From: [Eubacterium] saphenum
GTDB taxonomy: Bacteria > Bacillota > Clostridia > Peptostreptococcales > Anaerovoracaceae
Reading direction: 5' to 3'
Length of the DNA stretch: 64,000 bases
Assembly: GCA_004555725.1 (NCBI GenBank)
Contig: SFHC01000005.1
Location: 1 to 64,000, forward strand
Under the pieces are notes generated by a model. That model worked only from the letters and a program-made list of their open reading frames with translations, had not been told where the DNA came from and did not search any database. Positions 25,332-34,770 of the stretch are shown piece after piece. Each line of letters begins with the position of its first letter. Position 1 is the first letter of the stretch. The position numbers and the translations under genes were made by a program.

Positions 25332-27371
25332 ATGAAAGAAGACAATATCCGGATGGAGTCAGAAACAATAGAAGAGGAATATGCGCGCTATAAACGATAC
25401 TGGGATAAGTTCATGAATACCGGCGAAATCGATCCGGGACTGAACCCGGTGATCGCAAAATCCTGGATCAAGTGCAGGAACGCGGGAACCAGCATCTACA
25501 GCGGAAAGGGAAAACTGATGGAGGACAGCGTCTTTCAGAGCATCCGGGACGCGAACCGCGATCTGATCGACACTGCCATGCCGGTGATGAAGAGCGTTTA
25601 TGAAATTATCAACGAAAGCAAGTTTTTCTTTGTCCTGACGGACAGTGTCGGATATGTGCTGGAGACACTGGGGATTTCTTTGACAGAGGAAATGCAGAAC
25701 GAGTTGAATTTCCGCAAGAAGGCGCTCTGGAGCGATGTTCAGGTCGGCAGCAACGCCATCGGCATCGCGCTGGATTATGATACTCCGGTGCAGACTATGG
25801 GAGCGGAACATTACTGCGTCGTGCAGCACGGATGGACCTGTTCGGCAGCGCCGATTCATGGGATTAACGGTGAAATCATCGGATGTCTGGATCTGTCCTG
25901 CGCGGATTATCACAAGAAGAACCCGCATACTCTAGGGCTGGTCGTCGCGGGAGCCTTCAGCATTGAAACCATGCTGAATCACAGCCACGTAACCAGAATG
26001 CTGCAGGAAACGCTGGACGGCAGTTTGGAAAGCACCCTGCTTCTGGATCAGAATTTCCGAGTGCTGCTGGTCAATCAGGCGCTGCGCGAGTTTTTCCATT
26101 TAGACAAAGAGAAGGAGCAGGAAATCATCGGTACAGATTTTCGTGAGGCCGTGCCGGATCTGAACTGGTCAGAGGTCCGTCTGCAGGCGCAGAATGGCGG
26201 AATGTCCGCGCATAACGTGAGGATTGTCTTCCGGGAAAATGAATATCACTGCGGAATCAATATTACCTCGTTCCAGGACAGGACAAGGAACTATACCGTT
26301 TCCATCCGGAACCAGAAGAAAATGATCGCCGATGCCAACCATTATATGGGAAACCGCGCGCAGTATACCTTCGATTCCATTCTGGCGCGTGACCCGGAGA
26401 TGCTGAAGACGATTTCTCTGGCGAAAAAGTACGCCAAGTATGACGGAATCGTGCTGATTCAGGGAGAAAGCGGAACTGGCAAGGAACTCTTTGCCCAGTC
26501 GATCCATAATGAAAGTCTGCGCGCCAACGGGCCGTTCGTCGCGGTGAACTGCGCGTCTATTCCGAGGGATCTGATTGAAAGCGAGCTGTTCGGCTATGAG
26601 AAAGGCGCGTTCACCGGTGCCCTGAATGAGGGAAATCCGGGAAAATTTGAACTTGCCAATCACGGCACCCTGTTCCTGGATGAAATCGGAGAGATGCCGC
26701 TGGAGTTTCAGGCGAAACTCCTCCGTGCCGTAGAAACGCTCAGGATCCGCAGAATCGGCGGAAAGAAAGAAATTCCGCTGGATATCCGAATCATTGCGGC
26801 AACCAACCGGGACCTGCAGAAGGAAGCGGAAAAAGGACGTTTCCGACAGGATCTCTATTACCGGCTGAATGTGCTGAGCCTTTCCGTCCCGCCGCTGAGA
26901 GAGAGAAGGGAAGACATTATTTATGACGCGGAGAATTTTCTCGAGCGCTATAACCGAAAATACCCGGATCAGAAGAAAACGATGTCCGCGGGATTTCAGC
27001 TGGAGCTGATGCAGTATAACTGGCCGGGAAATGTAAGAGAGCTGCAGAACGGGATTGAACGGACTTTCTACGCGGTATCCGGAAATACACTGGAGGCTTC
27101 GGATTTTCAGTATATTTCAGCCAGAGAGCCGGCTTCTGCGCGCGGAGAAGCGGAACTGCAGGCTGAACAGAATGAGCGCGCGCGGCAGATTCAGCAGAGT
27201 GCGGAGCCATACAGGCAGGCACTGCTGGAAGCAGACTTTGACACAGAAAAGGCGGCGGAAATCCTGGACATGAGCCGGGCGACATTCTACCGGCGCTGCC
27301 GGAAGTACGGAATTTCTCCGCGGTCCCTGGCAAAGGAATATAACCGTGCGCAGATTCGGCAGGAAGAATAG
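25332..27371 (+). CDS. acoR: Sigma-54-dependent transcriptional activator, AcoR-like
   Basis: A 679-residue enhancer-binding protein. Residues 1-220 form a GAF-like sensor of the AcoR type, 220-330 a PAS-like region, and the AAA+ domain has the Walker A GESGTGKE near residue 378 and the sigma-54 contact loop GAFTGA near residue 425. The C-terminal Fis-type helix-turn-helix is EKAAEILDMSRATFYRRC. ATG 25332 is preferred over the ATG 57 bases earlier because AGGGAGAG precedes it. It should activate the acetoin operon with sigma-54, in response to acetoin or a related compound. Confidence 0.9.
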   Translation: MKEDNIRMESETIEEEYARYKRYWDKFMNTGEIDPGLNPVIAKSWIKCRNAGTSIYSGKGKLMEDSVFQSIRDANRDLIDTAMPVMKSVYEIINESKFFFVLTDSVGYVLETLGISLTEEMQNELNFRKKALWSDVQVGSNAIGIALDYDTPVQTMGAEHYCVVQHGWTCSAAPIHGINGEIIGCLDLSCADYHKKNPHTLGLVVAGAFSIETMLNHSHVTRMLQETLDGSLESTLLLDQNFRVLLVNQALREFFHLDKEKEQEIIGTDFREAVPDLNWSEVRLQAQNGGMSAHNVRIVFRENEYHCGINITSFQDRTRNYTVSIRNQKKMIADANHYMGNRAQYTFDSILARDPEMLKTISLAKKYAKYDGIVLIQGESGTGKELFAQSIHNESLRANGPFVAVNCASIPRDLIESELFGYEKGAFTGALNEGNPGKFELANHGTLFLDEIGEMPLEFQAKLLRAVETLRIRRIGGKKEIPLDIRIIAATNRDLQKEAEKGRFRQDLYYRLNVLSLSVPPLRERREDIIYDAENFLERYNRKYPDQKKTMSAGFQLELMQYNWPGNVRELQNGIERTFYAVSGNTLEASDFQYISAREPASARGEAELQAEQNERARQIQQSAEPYRQALLEADFDTEKAAEILDMSRATFYRRCRKYGISPRSLAKEYNRAQIRQEE

Positions 27372-27410
27372 GAACGGTCCATATTTACGGATAAACAGAC
27401 GGGATTACAG

Positions 27411-27457
27411 AGCTGTTGTATTAAGCGGGAAAGTTCGCTTAGTTCAACAGCTTTTTT
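27411..27457 (+). terminator. Terminator after acoR
   Basis: AGCTGTTGTATTAAGCG pairs with CGCTTAGTTCAACAGCT (8 plus 6 pairs with a three-base internal mismatch) and is followed by a run of six T. Confidence 0.85.
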
Positions 27458-27527
27458 ATGCCGGAACACCGGTGATAAGCGGAGCTGGTGCGTTACGGTG
27501 ATATTATGTATTTTTTTATCACACAAT

Positions 27528-27592
27528 GATAATATTCTCATTTGGCACTGGATTTTCAGATTCTCACAGAAATTCTCAAATTCTCGAGAATT
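27528..27592. promoter_or_regulatory. Candidate upstream activator sites for AcoR
   Basis: Four TGAGAA-type half-sites (seen as TTCTCA or TTCTCG at about 27535, 27561, 27573 and 27581) end in the 14-bp palindrome AATTCTCGAGAATT at 27579-27592. They lie 150-210 bases upstream of a sigma-54 promoter, the usual distance for an enhancer. The motif is shared with the rpoN-acoR region. Confidence 0.55.
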
Positions 27593-27740
27593 GTATAGTA
27601 TGAAATACATTTGCGGCATATGTAAACCGGGACTGGAAATAATAATACAGAAAATGTACAAAGAAAAATACATTGCAATTTCAACGGTTTTGAATCGATG
27701 TACTTTTTTGTCTATTGAAAATTGTTTTTTTGAGGGAACC

Positions 27741-27756
27741 TGGCACGGTTTCTGCT
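27741..27756 (+). promoter_or_regulatory. Sigma-54 (-24/-12) promoter of the acetoin operon
   Basis: TGGCACGGTTTCTGCT matches the sigma-54 consensus with GG and GC exactly 12 bases apart; only the first T of TTGC differs. It lies 54 bases before the first gene. The 439-base gap 27372-27809 otherwise holds the acoR terminator and the activator sites. Confidence 0.8.
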
Positions 27757-27809
27757 CTTTATTAAAGCAGAAGGGATCAGTCAATAGACGAAAAGACAGG
27801 AGGTTCCGA

Positions 27810-28169
27810 ATGAAACGTTATGTGATTGAGTTTGGAATCGGTACGGATTTTCATGGACAGGATGTCACCCATGCGGCCGCGAAGGCAGTGAAGGACGCGG
27901 TTTCCAGAAGCTGCCTCTGCGGACTGGATGAAGTTCTGGGAATTCATGATTTAAACACGGGTGTGTTTATCCATGTCACAGTAGCGGTTTCAAGACCTGA
28001 AGAAGTCAATGTTGACAAGGTGGCAGAAATGCTTCCGGTGGGCACCGTCGATGTAAAAGCCGTAAAGGGAGGGCTCCATGTTCCAGGGCTGTACGTTCCG
28101 GAATTCGGCGATGCGGATGACAGCATCGAAGCTGCGCTTGCCTGTGTAGAAGTTGAAATACGTGAGTAG
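27810..28169 (+). CDS. Lin0512 family protein
   Basis: A 119-residue protein of the Lin0512 family, whose function is not known. Family blocks are EFGIGTDFHGQDVTHAA at the start and SCLCGLDEVLG near residue 35. It is the first gene behind the sigma-54 promoter, with an AGGAGG site, and is followed by acoA after 31 bases. A role tied to acetoin or the dehydrogenase complex is suggested by position only. Confidence 0.85.
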   Translation: MKRYVIEFGIGTDFHGQDVTHAAAKAVKDAVSRSCLCGLDEVLGIHDLNTGVFIHVTVAVSRPEEVNVDKVAEMLPVGTVDVKAVKGGLHVPGLYVPEFGDADDSIEAALACVEVEIRE

Positions 28170-28200
28170 AGAATTGTACGAAAAGAAAGGAAGGTCTGTT

Positions 28201-29187
28201 ATGAATGTTACAAAAGAACAGATGAGAGACATGTATCGTACGATCATGCGCATTCGTAAATTTGAGAGCAATGCGCAGAATGATTTTGCGAATGGCAAGA
28301 TCCCTGGATTCCTTCACCTGTATCTCGGTGAGGAAGCTATCGCAACCGGTGTATGCCAGAACCTGAGAAAGGACGACTACATCACCAGCACCCACAGAGG
28401 GCACGGGCACATCATCGCCAAGGGCGGAGACCTGAAGTACATGATGGCTGAACTGTACGGAAAATCCACCGGCTACTGCAAGGGCAAAGGCGGATCCATG
28501 CACATCGCGGACCGTGATCTGGGCATTCTCGGCGCTAACGGAATCGTCGGAGCCGGGCAGGATATCGCAGTCGGCGCCGGGCTTTCCTGCAAGTACAGAA
28601 AGACCGACCAGGTCTGCGGATGCTTTTTCGGAGACGGCTCCACCAACCAGGGAACCTTCCACGAGGCGCTCAACCTTGCTTCGATCTGGAAGCTTCCGGT
28701 AATCTTTGTCTGCGAGAACAACCATTTCGGAATTTCCATGAGCCAGTCCAGACATCAGGCGATCAAGGACATCGCGGACAGAGGCGCGGCATATGGAATT
28801 CCGGGTGTAGCGGTTGACGGAAACGATGTCATGGCGGTTTATGAGGCGGCAAATGAAGCCATCGCAAGAGCAAGAAAAGGCCAGGGCCCGACACTGATCG
28901 AATGCAAGACCTGGAGATGGCGCGGCCACTTTGAAGGCGATCCGGGAATTTACAAGGATCCGAAAGAACAGGAAGAATGGATCACAAGAGAGCCGGTTAA
29001 GAGATACCGCAAGTTCCTGGAAGAAAATGACGTCATGACTGCCGCAGAGATGGATCAGGTTGACGCGGAGATCGATCAGGAGATTGCAGACGCAGTGAAG
29101 TTTGCAGAAGACAGCCCGCTGCCGAAGCCGGAGGACGTCGGCAAAGATGTCTATACAGACTTTGACGAGGAGGTGCGCGTAAGATGA
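28201..29187 (+). CDS. acoA: Acetoin dehydrogenase E1 component, alpha subunit
   Basis: A 328-residue thiamine-diphosphate E1 alpha subunit. The ThDP motif begins GCFFGDGSTNQGTFHEALN near residue 140 and the phosphorylation-loop-like region is HFGISMSQSRH near 180. With the beta subunit it cleaves acetoin to acetaldehyde and transfers an acetyl group to lipoyl-E2. ATG 28201 follows AAGGAAGG; an in-frame earlier start overlaps the Lin0512 gene and is rejected. Its end overlaps acoB by four bases. Confidence 0.92.
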   Translation: MNVTKEQMRDMYRTIMRIRKFESNAQNDFANGKIPGFLHLYLGEEAIATGVCQNLRKDDYITSTHRGHGHIIAKGGDLKYMMAELYGKSTGYCKGKGGSMHIADRDLGILGANGIVGAGQDIAVGAGLSCKYRKTDQVCGCFFGDGSTNQGTFHEALNLASIWKLPVIFVCENNHFGISMSQSRHQAIKDIADRGAAYGIPGVAVDGNDVMAVYEAANEAIARARKGQGPTLIECKTWRWRGHFEGDPGIYKDPKEQEEWITREPVKRYRKFLEENDVMTAAEMDQVDAEIDQEIADAVKFAEDSPLPKPEDVGKDVYTDFDEEVRVR

Positions 29188-30155
29188 AGACGATGAGTGT
29201 AATGGAAGCCATTCGTGAGGCTATGAGTATCAGAATGCGCGAGGATCCGAATGTACTGCTGTTTGGTGAAGATGTCGGTAAGTTCGGCGGATGCTTTGGT
29301 GTATCTGCGGGAATGTTTGATGAGTTCGGCCCGGAAAGAGTCCGTGACACCCCGATTTCCGAGGGCGCGATCATCGGAGCGGCAACCGGATCGGCGGCCA
29401 CAGGACTCCGTCCGATCGCGGAGATCATGATGGATGATTTCATCACAGTCGCGATGGACCAGCTGGTAAATAACGCGGCATTCATGCACTATATGTTCGG
29501 CGGAAAGATCGAACTACCTATGGTGGTCCGCACCGTAAACGGAGCAGGTGTGAACGCGGCCGCACAGCACTCGAAATCCATGGAAGCATGGATGACCCAT
29601 GCTCCCGGCCTGAAAGTTGTATACCCGTCCACTCCTCAGGACTGCCTGGGCCTGCTGCTCGCTTCCATCGACGATAACAACCCGGTGGTCTTCTTTGAGC
29701 ATAAGCTAGCATATGGAGAAAAAGGAGAAGTTGATTCTCTGGACCCGATTCCGCTTGGAAAGGGCGACATTAAGAGAGAAGGAACCGATGTCACCATTAT
29801 CGCGTACGGATATCAGGTATTCCGGGCTCTGGAAGCAGCAAAACAGCTGGAGAAGGAAGGAATCTCCGCAGAAGTTCTGGATCCGCGCACTCTGTATCCT
29901 CTGGATAAGGATCTGATCGCGCAGTCTGTAGACAAGACACATAATGTCGTCATCACCTCTGAGGAGTTCAAACGCGGCGGATATGCCGGAGAAATTTCCG
30001 CGTTCATCGCAGAAGAGCTGTTTGATTCTCTGGACGCGCCTTGCAGGCGGGTCTGCGGCCTGAACACACCGGTTCCGTTCTCCTCTGTTCTGGAGAATCA
30101 GTTTATTCCACAGGTCGAGGATATTGTCAACGCAGTAAAAGCGCAGAGGGAGTAA
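29184..30155 (+). CDS. acoB: Acetoin dehydrogenase E1 component, beta subunit
   Basis: A 323-residue E1 beta subunit with the transketolase pyrimidine domain (LLFGEDVGKFGGCFGVS near residue 30, including the catalytic Glu) and C-terminal transketolase domain (EVLDPRTLYPLD near 235). It is translationally coupled to acoA through an ATGA overlap. Confidence 0.93.
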   Translation: MKTMSVMEAIREAMSIRMREDPNVLLFGEDVGKFGGCFGVSAGMFDEFGPERVRDTPISEGAIIGAATGSAATGLRPIAEIMMDDFITVAMDQLVNNAAFMHYMFGGKIELPMVVRTVNGAGVNAAAQHSKSMEAWMTHAPGLKVVYPSTPQDCLGLLLASIDDNNPVVFFEHKLAYGEKGEVDSLDPIPLGKGDIKREGTDVTIIAYGYQVFRALEAAKQLEKEGISAEVLDPRTLYPLDKDLIAQSVDKTHNVVITSEEFKRGGYAGEISAFIAEELFDSLDAPCRRVCGLNTPVPFSSVLENQFIPQVEDIVNAVKAQRE

Positions 30156-30270
30156 GGCATTCCATAATATTAATATTGCGGAACAGCTGCACAGCCTGAC
30201 GTCTGTCCCTCTTGTTCATCAGCGTGTAAAGCGCAGGACGGCAGTGCTGAGCGGTAAATCCGCAGGATAA

Positions 30271-30302
30271 GCGCATGCGCGGGGCAATACCTGCGCATGC
30301 GC
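30271..30302. repeat. Two GCGCATGCGC palindromes in the acoB-acoX gap
   Basis: GCGCATGCGC occurs at 30271-30280 and 30293-30302, 22 bases apart, so the copies can also pair with each other. They sit in a 224-base intergenic gap inside the operon. Confidence 0.55.
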
Positions 30303-30379
30303 GGCATCTGTCACATAAAACAGAGAGGCGGTGCCGGAACAAATACGCTGAAAGCTGAAAAAGAAAGGAGGGCTGATTC

Positions 30380-31390
30380 TTGTCAAGTATAGGAATTATC
30401 GCGAATCCGGCTTCCGGGAAAGATATCCGAAGGCTGGTATCCTACGCGACAACGATTGACAATCAGGAGAAAGTCAATATCGTCAAAAGAATCGTATTGG
30501 CCGCGCAGTCCGTCGGCGTAGATCAGATATATTTTATGCCGGACAGTTTTCAGTTCGGCTGGATCGTCATCGATGACCTGGAGATTGACGGTAAACTGAC
30601 GGCTTCCTGTGAAGTTCTGCAGATCCCGTATATGGCATGTGCAGAGGACACCACCAGAACCGCGGCCTGGATGGAAGAGCACAGGCTCGGCTGCGTCGTC
30701 GTTCTGGGCGGAGACGGAACCAGCCGCGCCGCGGCAAAAAGCCTGAAAAACGTTCCGCTCGTCGCGGTTTCCACAGGGACCAATAATGTCTATCCGGATT
30801 ATACGGAAGGCACAGTCGCCGGTATGGCCGCAGGCATTACTGCCGGGGCGGACAATCCGGAAGAGTTCTGCCGGCGGGACAAGCGGATTGAAGTATCCGT
30901 CAATGGCGAGTTTAAGGATATCGCCCTGGTCGATGCCGTGGTTTCCGACGATCTGTGGATCGGATCACGGGCGATCTGGGACGCGGATAAAATCGAATAT
31001 ATCGTTGCAGCGAGAGCGCATCCGGCCAGCATCGGATTTTCCGCGGCAGCAGGGTGTCTGGAAGTGATCCGTCCGGAGGACGACCGCGCCATGGCACTGC
31101 AGCTGTGCGGCAGAGAGGAAGAAAAAGCCGTCAGGAAAATTAAAGCGCCGATTGCGGCAGGCATTCTCTCTCCGATAAATATTCAGAGCGTTCAGGAGCT
31201 TCATATCGGAGGAACGTATTCCTTCGCGGCTTCCCATCACTGCATGATTGCGCTGGACGGAGAACGGGAAGTGCGTGTGCGTGAAGGAGAGACGGTGGCG
31301 TTTAAGCTGACCAGAAACGGACCGCTGCATGTCAATATAGAACAAACTCTGGAGAAAGCCGTTCAGCACGGAGTGTTCAGCCGCGATTAA
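30380..31390 (+). CDS. acoX: Acetoin catabolism protein AcoX (NAD kinase-like fold)
   Basis: A 336-residue member of the ATP-NAD kinase-like family that accompanies acetoin dehydrogenase genes. The kinase motif LGGDGTSRAA is near residue 113, followed by STGTNNVYP. The exact reaction of AcoX is not established. It starts at TTG 30380 after AAAGGAGG. Confidence 0.9.
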   Translation: MSSIGIIANPASGKDIRRLVSYATTIDNQEKVNIVKRIVLAAQSVGVDQIYFMPDSFQFGWIVIDDLEIDGKLTASCEVLQIPYMACAEDTTRTAAWMEEHRLGCVVVLGGDGTSRAAAKSLKNVPLVAVSTGTNNVYPDYTEGTVAGMAAGITAGADNPEEFCRRDKRIEVSVNGEFKDIALVDAVVSDDLWIGSRAIWDADKIEYIVAARAHPASIGFSAAAGCLEVIRPEDDRAMALQLCGREEEKAVRKIKAPIAAGILSPINIQSVQELHIGGTYSFAASHHCMIALDGEREVRVREGETVAFKLTRNGPLHVNIEQTLEKAVQHGVFSRD

Positions 31391-31419
31391 CAGCGGCCCA
31401 GATAAGGAGGCGAAACAGC

Positions 31420-32727
31420 ATGGCAAATGCAATTTTGATGCCGAAAATGGGAATGACGATGAAGGAAGGAACTGTAGAAGAATGGTACGTCCATGAGGGC
31501 GATCAGGTAAAGGAAGGCGATCCGCTGCTTTCTGTTTCTACGGATAAGATCACCAATGATGTGGAAAGCCAGGAAGACGGCACGGTCTTAAAGATTATCG
31601 CGCAGGCAGGGGAAACCGTGGATGTTTCTGCAGTCGTCGGCTATATCGGGCAGCCGGGAGAGCAGATTCCGGCTGCTCCGGGAGGAGAAACAGAGGAATC
31701 TCCTCAGGCCAGTCAGCCTTTGTCCGGGGAAAAACATGCTGAGGCAGCTCCTGCAGCTCCAGCGGCAAATCATACAGTCAAGGCGTCTCCTGCGGCGAAG
31801 AAGCTGGCAAAGGAAAAGGGCGTCGATCTCACGCAGATTGCGGGAACGGGTCCGAGCGGAAGAATTAAGATTGAAGATGTAGAAAAATTTATTGAAGAGC
31901 AGGAAAATGTGAAAACAAGCCCGGCAGCAGCGAAGGCTGCGGCTGACCTTGGCGTGAATCTGGCAGACGCAAGAACCTCCGGCAGCAGAGTCATGATGGA
32001 GGATGTTCTGAAAGCGGCAGAGGGCGAACCGGAGAGCAATGATCTTCCGCCTCAGAAAGTGGACACGCTGAGAAGATCCATCGCGAAGAATATGACGGAG
32101 TCCTGGCACACCTCTCCGCGCGTCACCTACACTCATCCGGTGGATATGACGGCGGTCATCGACATGCGGACACGGTTAAAACCGGAAATGGAACGGACAG
32201 GAATCAAGATTTCCTATAACCACATCCTGATGAAGGCCTGTGCGCAGGTGCTGATGGAGATGCCGGACGTAAACGGCAGTTTTAGCGATAATATGCTGAC
32301 CCATCATAAACACGCGAATGTAGGTCTGGCGGTCGCGAAAGGCGACGGGCTGATCGTGCCGAATGTAAAACGCTGCGATCAGAAGACACTGAACCAGATT
32401 GCGGATGAGATGAATAAACTTACTGCAAAAACCAGGAGCGGGCGCATCGATATGGATGACATCAGCGGCGGAACTTTTACGGTCAGCAGTCTCGGGCCTT
32501 ATGGCATCACCAGTTTCTCACCGATTATCAATCAGCCGGAGCTGGCTATTCTGGGTGTTTGTGATATTATAGAAACACCAGTGGTCAGAAATCATGAAAT
32601 TGTGATTCTTCCGATGATGAATCTCTGCCTGACAGCGGATCACCGCGTCATCGACGGTGTGAAGGCTTCCAGGTTCCTGCAGAGGCTTGCACAGATTCTG
32701 GAGAATCCGTATCTGATGCTGGCCTGA
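31420..32727 (+). CDS. acoC: Dihydrolipoamide acetyltransferase (E2) of acetoin dehydrogenase
   Basis: A 435-residue E2. The lipoyl domain (residues 1-80) carries the lipoylated K43 in STDKITN. Two tandem peripheral-subunit-binding domains follow, one at about 112-150 (AGTGPSGRI) and a second at about 167-202 with a degenerate loop (TSGSRVMMED). The catalytic domain ends with H408 in TADHRVIDG. It accepts the acetyl group from E1 and makes acetyl-CoA. Two binding domains are more than the usual one. Confidence 0.92.
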   Translation: MANAILMPKMGMTMKEGTVEEWYVHEGDQVKEGDPLLSVSTDKITNDVESQEDGTVLKIIAQAGETVDVSAVVGYIGQPGEQIPAAPGGETEESPQASQPLSGEKHAEAAPAAPAANHTVKASPAAKKLAKEKGVDLTQIAGTGPSGRIKIEDVEKFIEEQENVKTSPAAAKAAADLGVNLADARTSGSRVMMEDVLKAAEGEPESNDLPPQKVDTLRRSIAKNMTESWHTSPRVTYTHPVDMTAVIDMRTRLKPEMERTGIKISYNHILMKACAQVLMEMPDVNGSFSDNMLTHHKHANVGLAVAKGDGLIVPNVKRCDQKTLNQIADEMNKLTAKTRSGRIDMDDISGGTFTVSSLGPYGITSFSPIINQPELAILGVCDIIETPVVRNHEIVILPMMNLCLTADHRVIDGVKASRFLQRLAQILENPYLMLA

Positions 32728-32746
32728 TTGGAAGGGAGGAGGAAGT

Positions 32747-34168
32747 ATGGCTAAGAATATTATGGTGATTGGCGGCGGTCCGGGCGGATATATTGCCGCA
32801 ATCCGGGCGGCGCAGCTCGGAGCGGATGTCACGGTGGTGGAGAAAGGAAAACTCGGCGGAACCTGCCTGAATGTCGGCTGCATTCCAACCAAGTGTCTGC
32901 TTCACAGCGCGGAAGTCTATACGGAGATCAAGAACTGCAAGGCACAGGGAATCTCTGTCACCGGCGCAGAAGTGGATTTTCCGGCGGTGATCGCGCATAA
33001 GAATAAAGTTTCCAGAAGACTGGTCGCCGGCGTCAAAGGGCTGCTGCGCGCGAACAAGGTGAAAACCATCACCGGAACGGCGCGGTTCACCGGTCCTAAA
33101 AAGCTGGAAATTGAGCAAGAAGACGGAACCAGAATCGAAGCGGAGCCGGATGACATCATTCTGGCGACCGGATCTGTAAATATGGTGCCGCCGATTCCGG
33201 GTCTGAAGGACGGGAATTCGGCGGTGATCGATTCCACCGGAGCACTCTCACTGGACGCGCTGCCGGAGACAATGGTCGTAATCGGCGGCGGAGTCATCGG
33301 ACTGGAAATCGCCTGCGCGTACGCACAGTTCGGAACCAGGATAACGGTTGTTGAAGTGCTGGATCATGTGCTTCCAATGCTGGACGCGGAAATTACAGAA
33401 GTCGCTGTCGCGCACATGAAGAAGAAACTGGGCATGGAGTTCCATCTGAACTGCCCGGTGGAAGAAGTGAAGACATTGCCGGACGGCGGAGCAGAAGTTA
33501 TCTGCACCAATAAGGAAACCGGAGAAAAAGAATCCTTTAAGGCAGAGAAAGTTCTGGCGGCAATCGGAAGAAAAGCCAATATCGATTCCCTGGCTCTGGG
33601 CATGAGCGGAATCGAATACGATAAAGACGGCATTCAGGTGGATGACCTGATGCAGACTAATGTCTCCGGAATCTACGCCATCGGCGACTGCGTGAAAGGT
33701 AAGGCAAGACTGGCGCATACCGCATCTGTTATGGGGGAAATTGCCGCAGAAAACATTATGGGACATCATAACCTCTATGATGAAAAGACCAATGTGACCT
33801 GCGTCTATGTAGAGCCGGAAGCCGCGGCAGTCGGACTGACCGAAGAGCAGTGCAGAGCGCAGAACCTGGATTACAAAGTCGGGAAATTCCCTCTTGCAGC
33901 CAACGGAAAATCTCAGATTCTGAACGGCGGAGAAGGTCTGGTGAAAATTATTACAGATACAAAGTACGAGCAGATCATCGGCGTTCATATCATCGGACCG
34001 AGAGCCACCGATCTGATTGCGGAAGGCGCCCTGGCCATTCGGCTGGAGGCGACAGCCGATGAGCTGATCAGCACGATCCACTCCCATCCGACCGTATCCG
34101 AATCCGTTCGCGAGGCGGCCCTGGATCTTCAGGGGCGTGTGCTGAATATGCCGCCGAAGAAGAAATAA
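32747..34168 (+). CDS. acoL: Dihydrolipoyl dehydrogenase (E3) of acetoin dehydrogenase
   Basis: A 473-residue flavoprotein with the FAD motif GGGPGGYIAA at the N-terminus, the redox disulfide C40/C45 in GGTCLNVGCIPTK, the NAD motif GGGVIGLEIA near residue 182 and the C-terminal His-Glu pair in HSHPTVSE. It reoxidises the lipoyl groups of the AcoC protein with NAD. Confidence 0.93.
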   Translation: MAKNIMVIGGGPGGYIAAIRAAQLGADVTVVEKGKLGGTCLNVGCIPTKCLLHSAEVYTEIKNCKAQGISVTGAEVDFPAVIAHKNKVSRRLVAGVKGLLRANKVKTITGTARFTGPKKLEIEQEDGTRIEAEPDDIILATGSVNMVPPIPGLKDGNSAVIDSTGALSLDALPETMVVIGGGVIGLEIACAYAQFGTRITVVEVLDHVLPMLDAEITEVAVAHMKKKLGMEFHLNCPVEEVKTLPDGGAEVICTNKETGEKESFKAEKVLAAIGRKANIDSLALGMSGIEYDKDGIQVDDLMQTNVSGIYAIGDCVKGKARLAHTASVMGEIAAENIMGHHNLYDEKTNVTCVYVEPEAAAVGLTEEQCRAQNLDYKVGKFPLAANGKSQILNGGEGLVKIITDTKYEQIIGVHIIGPRATDLIAEGALAIRLEATADELISTIHSHPTVSESVREAALDLQGRVLNMPPKKK

Positions 34169-34397
34169 AGAAATGAGAAAATGAGGCAGAAGGCCGAACC
34201 TAATTTTGTCACATACTCGCAGGTATTCAAAGGCAAAAATAATTGCGCCTGTTCAGATGTTTTCGAGTATAATGAAAGTATCAGAAAAAACTGTCCTCGG
34301 AGCAATGAATCGCGGACTGGAGAATTCCGTCCGCATGTGGATTTATGAAGTGTCCGGCGGACAGACCGCGTTCAAAAAGGCAAAGGGGGAGATTATC

Positions 34398-34697
34398 ATG
34401 TTTCAGGCAGGATTTATCTATGTATTCCCGGGACTGAATCCGGAAAAGCAGAATGCTCAGATTCCATCGGATGAGATGAATATGAATGTCATCGGCGTCA
34501 GTGATTATGACGCGGCAGAAAAAGCCGCGAAAGAACTGGTCGCAAAGGGCTGCACCGCAATCGAGCTGTGCGCGGGATTCGGCGTGGAAGGCCTGGCCAG
34601 AATCAAAAAGGCCGTCGGCCCGGGAGTTGCCGTCGGCGCGGTCCGGTTCGACTTCCATCCGGGACTGGAGTTCAAGAGCGGAGACGACGTATTTTAG
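34398..34697 (+). CDS. DUF6506 family protein
   Basis: A 99-residue small protein resembling the DUF6506 family: a beta strand FQAGFIYVFPG, an IELCAGFGVEGLARIK block near residue 57 and a C-terminal VRFDFHPGLE segment. ATG 34398 follows AGGGGGAG. It is the last gene before the terminator, so it is likely part of the acetoin transcript, but its role is unknown. Confidence 0.75.
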   Translation: MFQAGFIYVFPGLNPEKQNAQIPSDEMNMNVIGVSDYDAAEKAAKELVAKGCTAIELCAGFGVEGLARIKKAVGPGVAVGAVRFDFHPGLEFKSGDDVF

Positions 34698-34723
34698 AAT
34701 GGAATAGAATGATGATAAGAAGG

Positions 34724-34770
34724 GGCGCTGCAGGGTCAGACGTAATGTTTGATGCTGCAGGGCCTTTTTA
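34724..34770 (+). terminator. Terminator of the acetoin operon
   Basis: GGCGCTGCAG pairs with CTGCAGGGCC (one internal mismatch) and runs into TTTTTATT. The following 34771-35241 is AT-rich without a supported gene; it contains a hairpin, CGAAGCG (34838) with CGCTTCG (34864). Confidence 0.75.

Noticed and set aside
27543..27560. A second TGGCAC upstream of the acetoin operon
   Set aside because: The -12 position lacks GC, while the site at 27741 matches at both elements.
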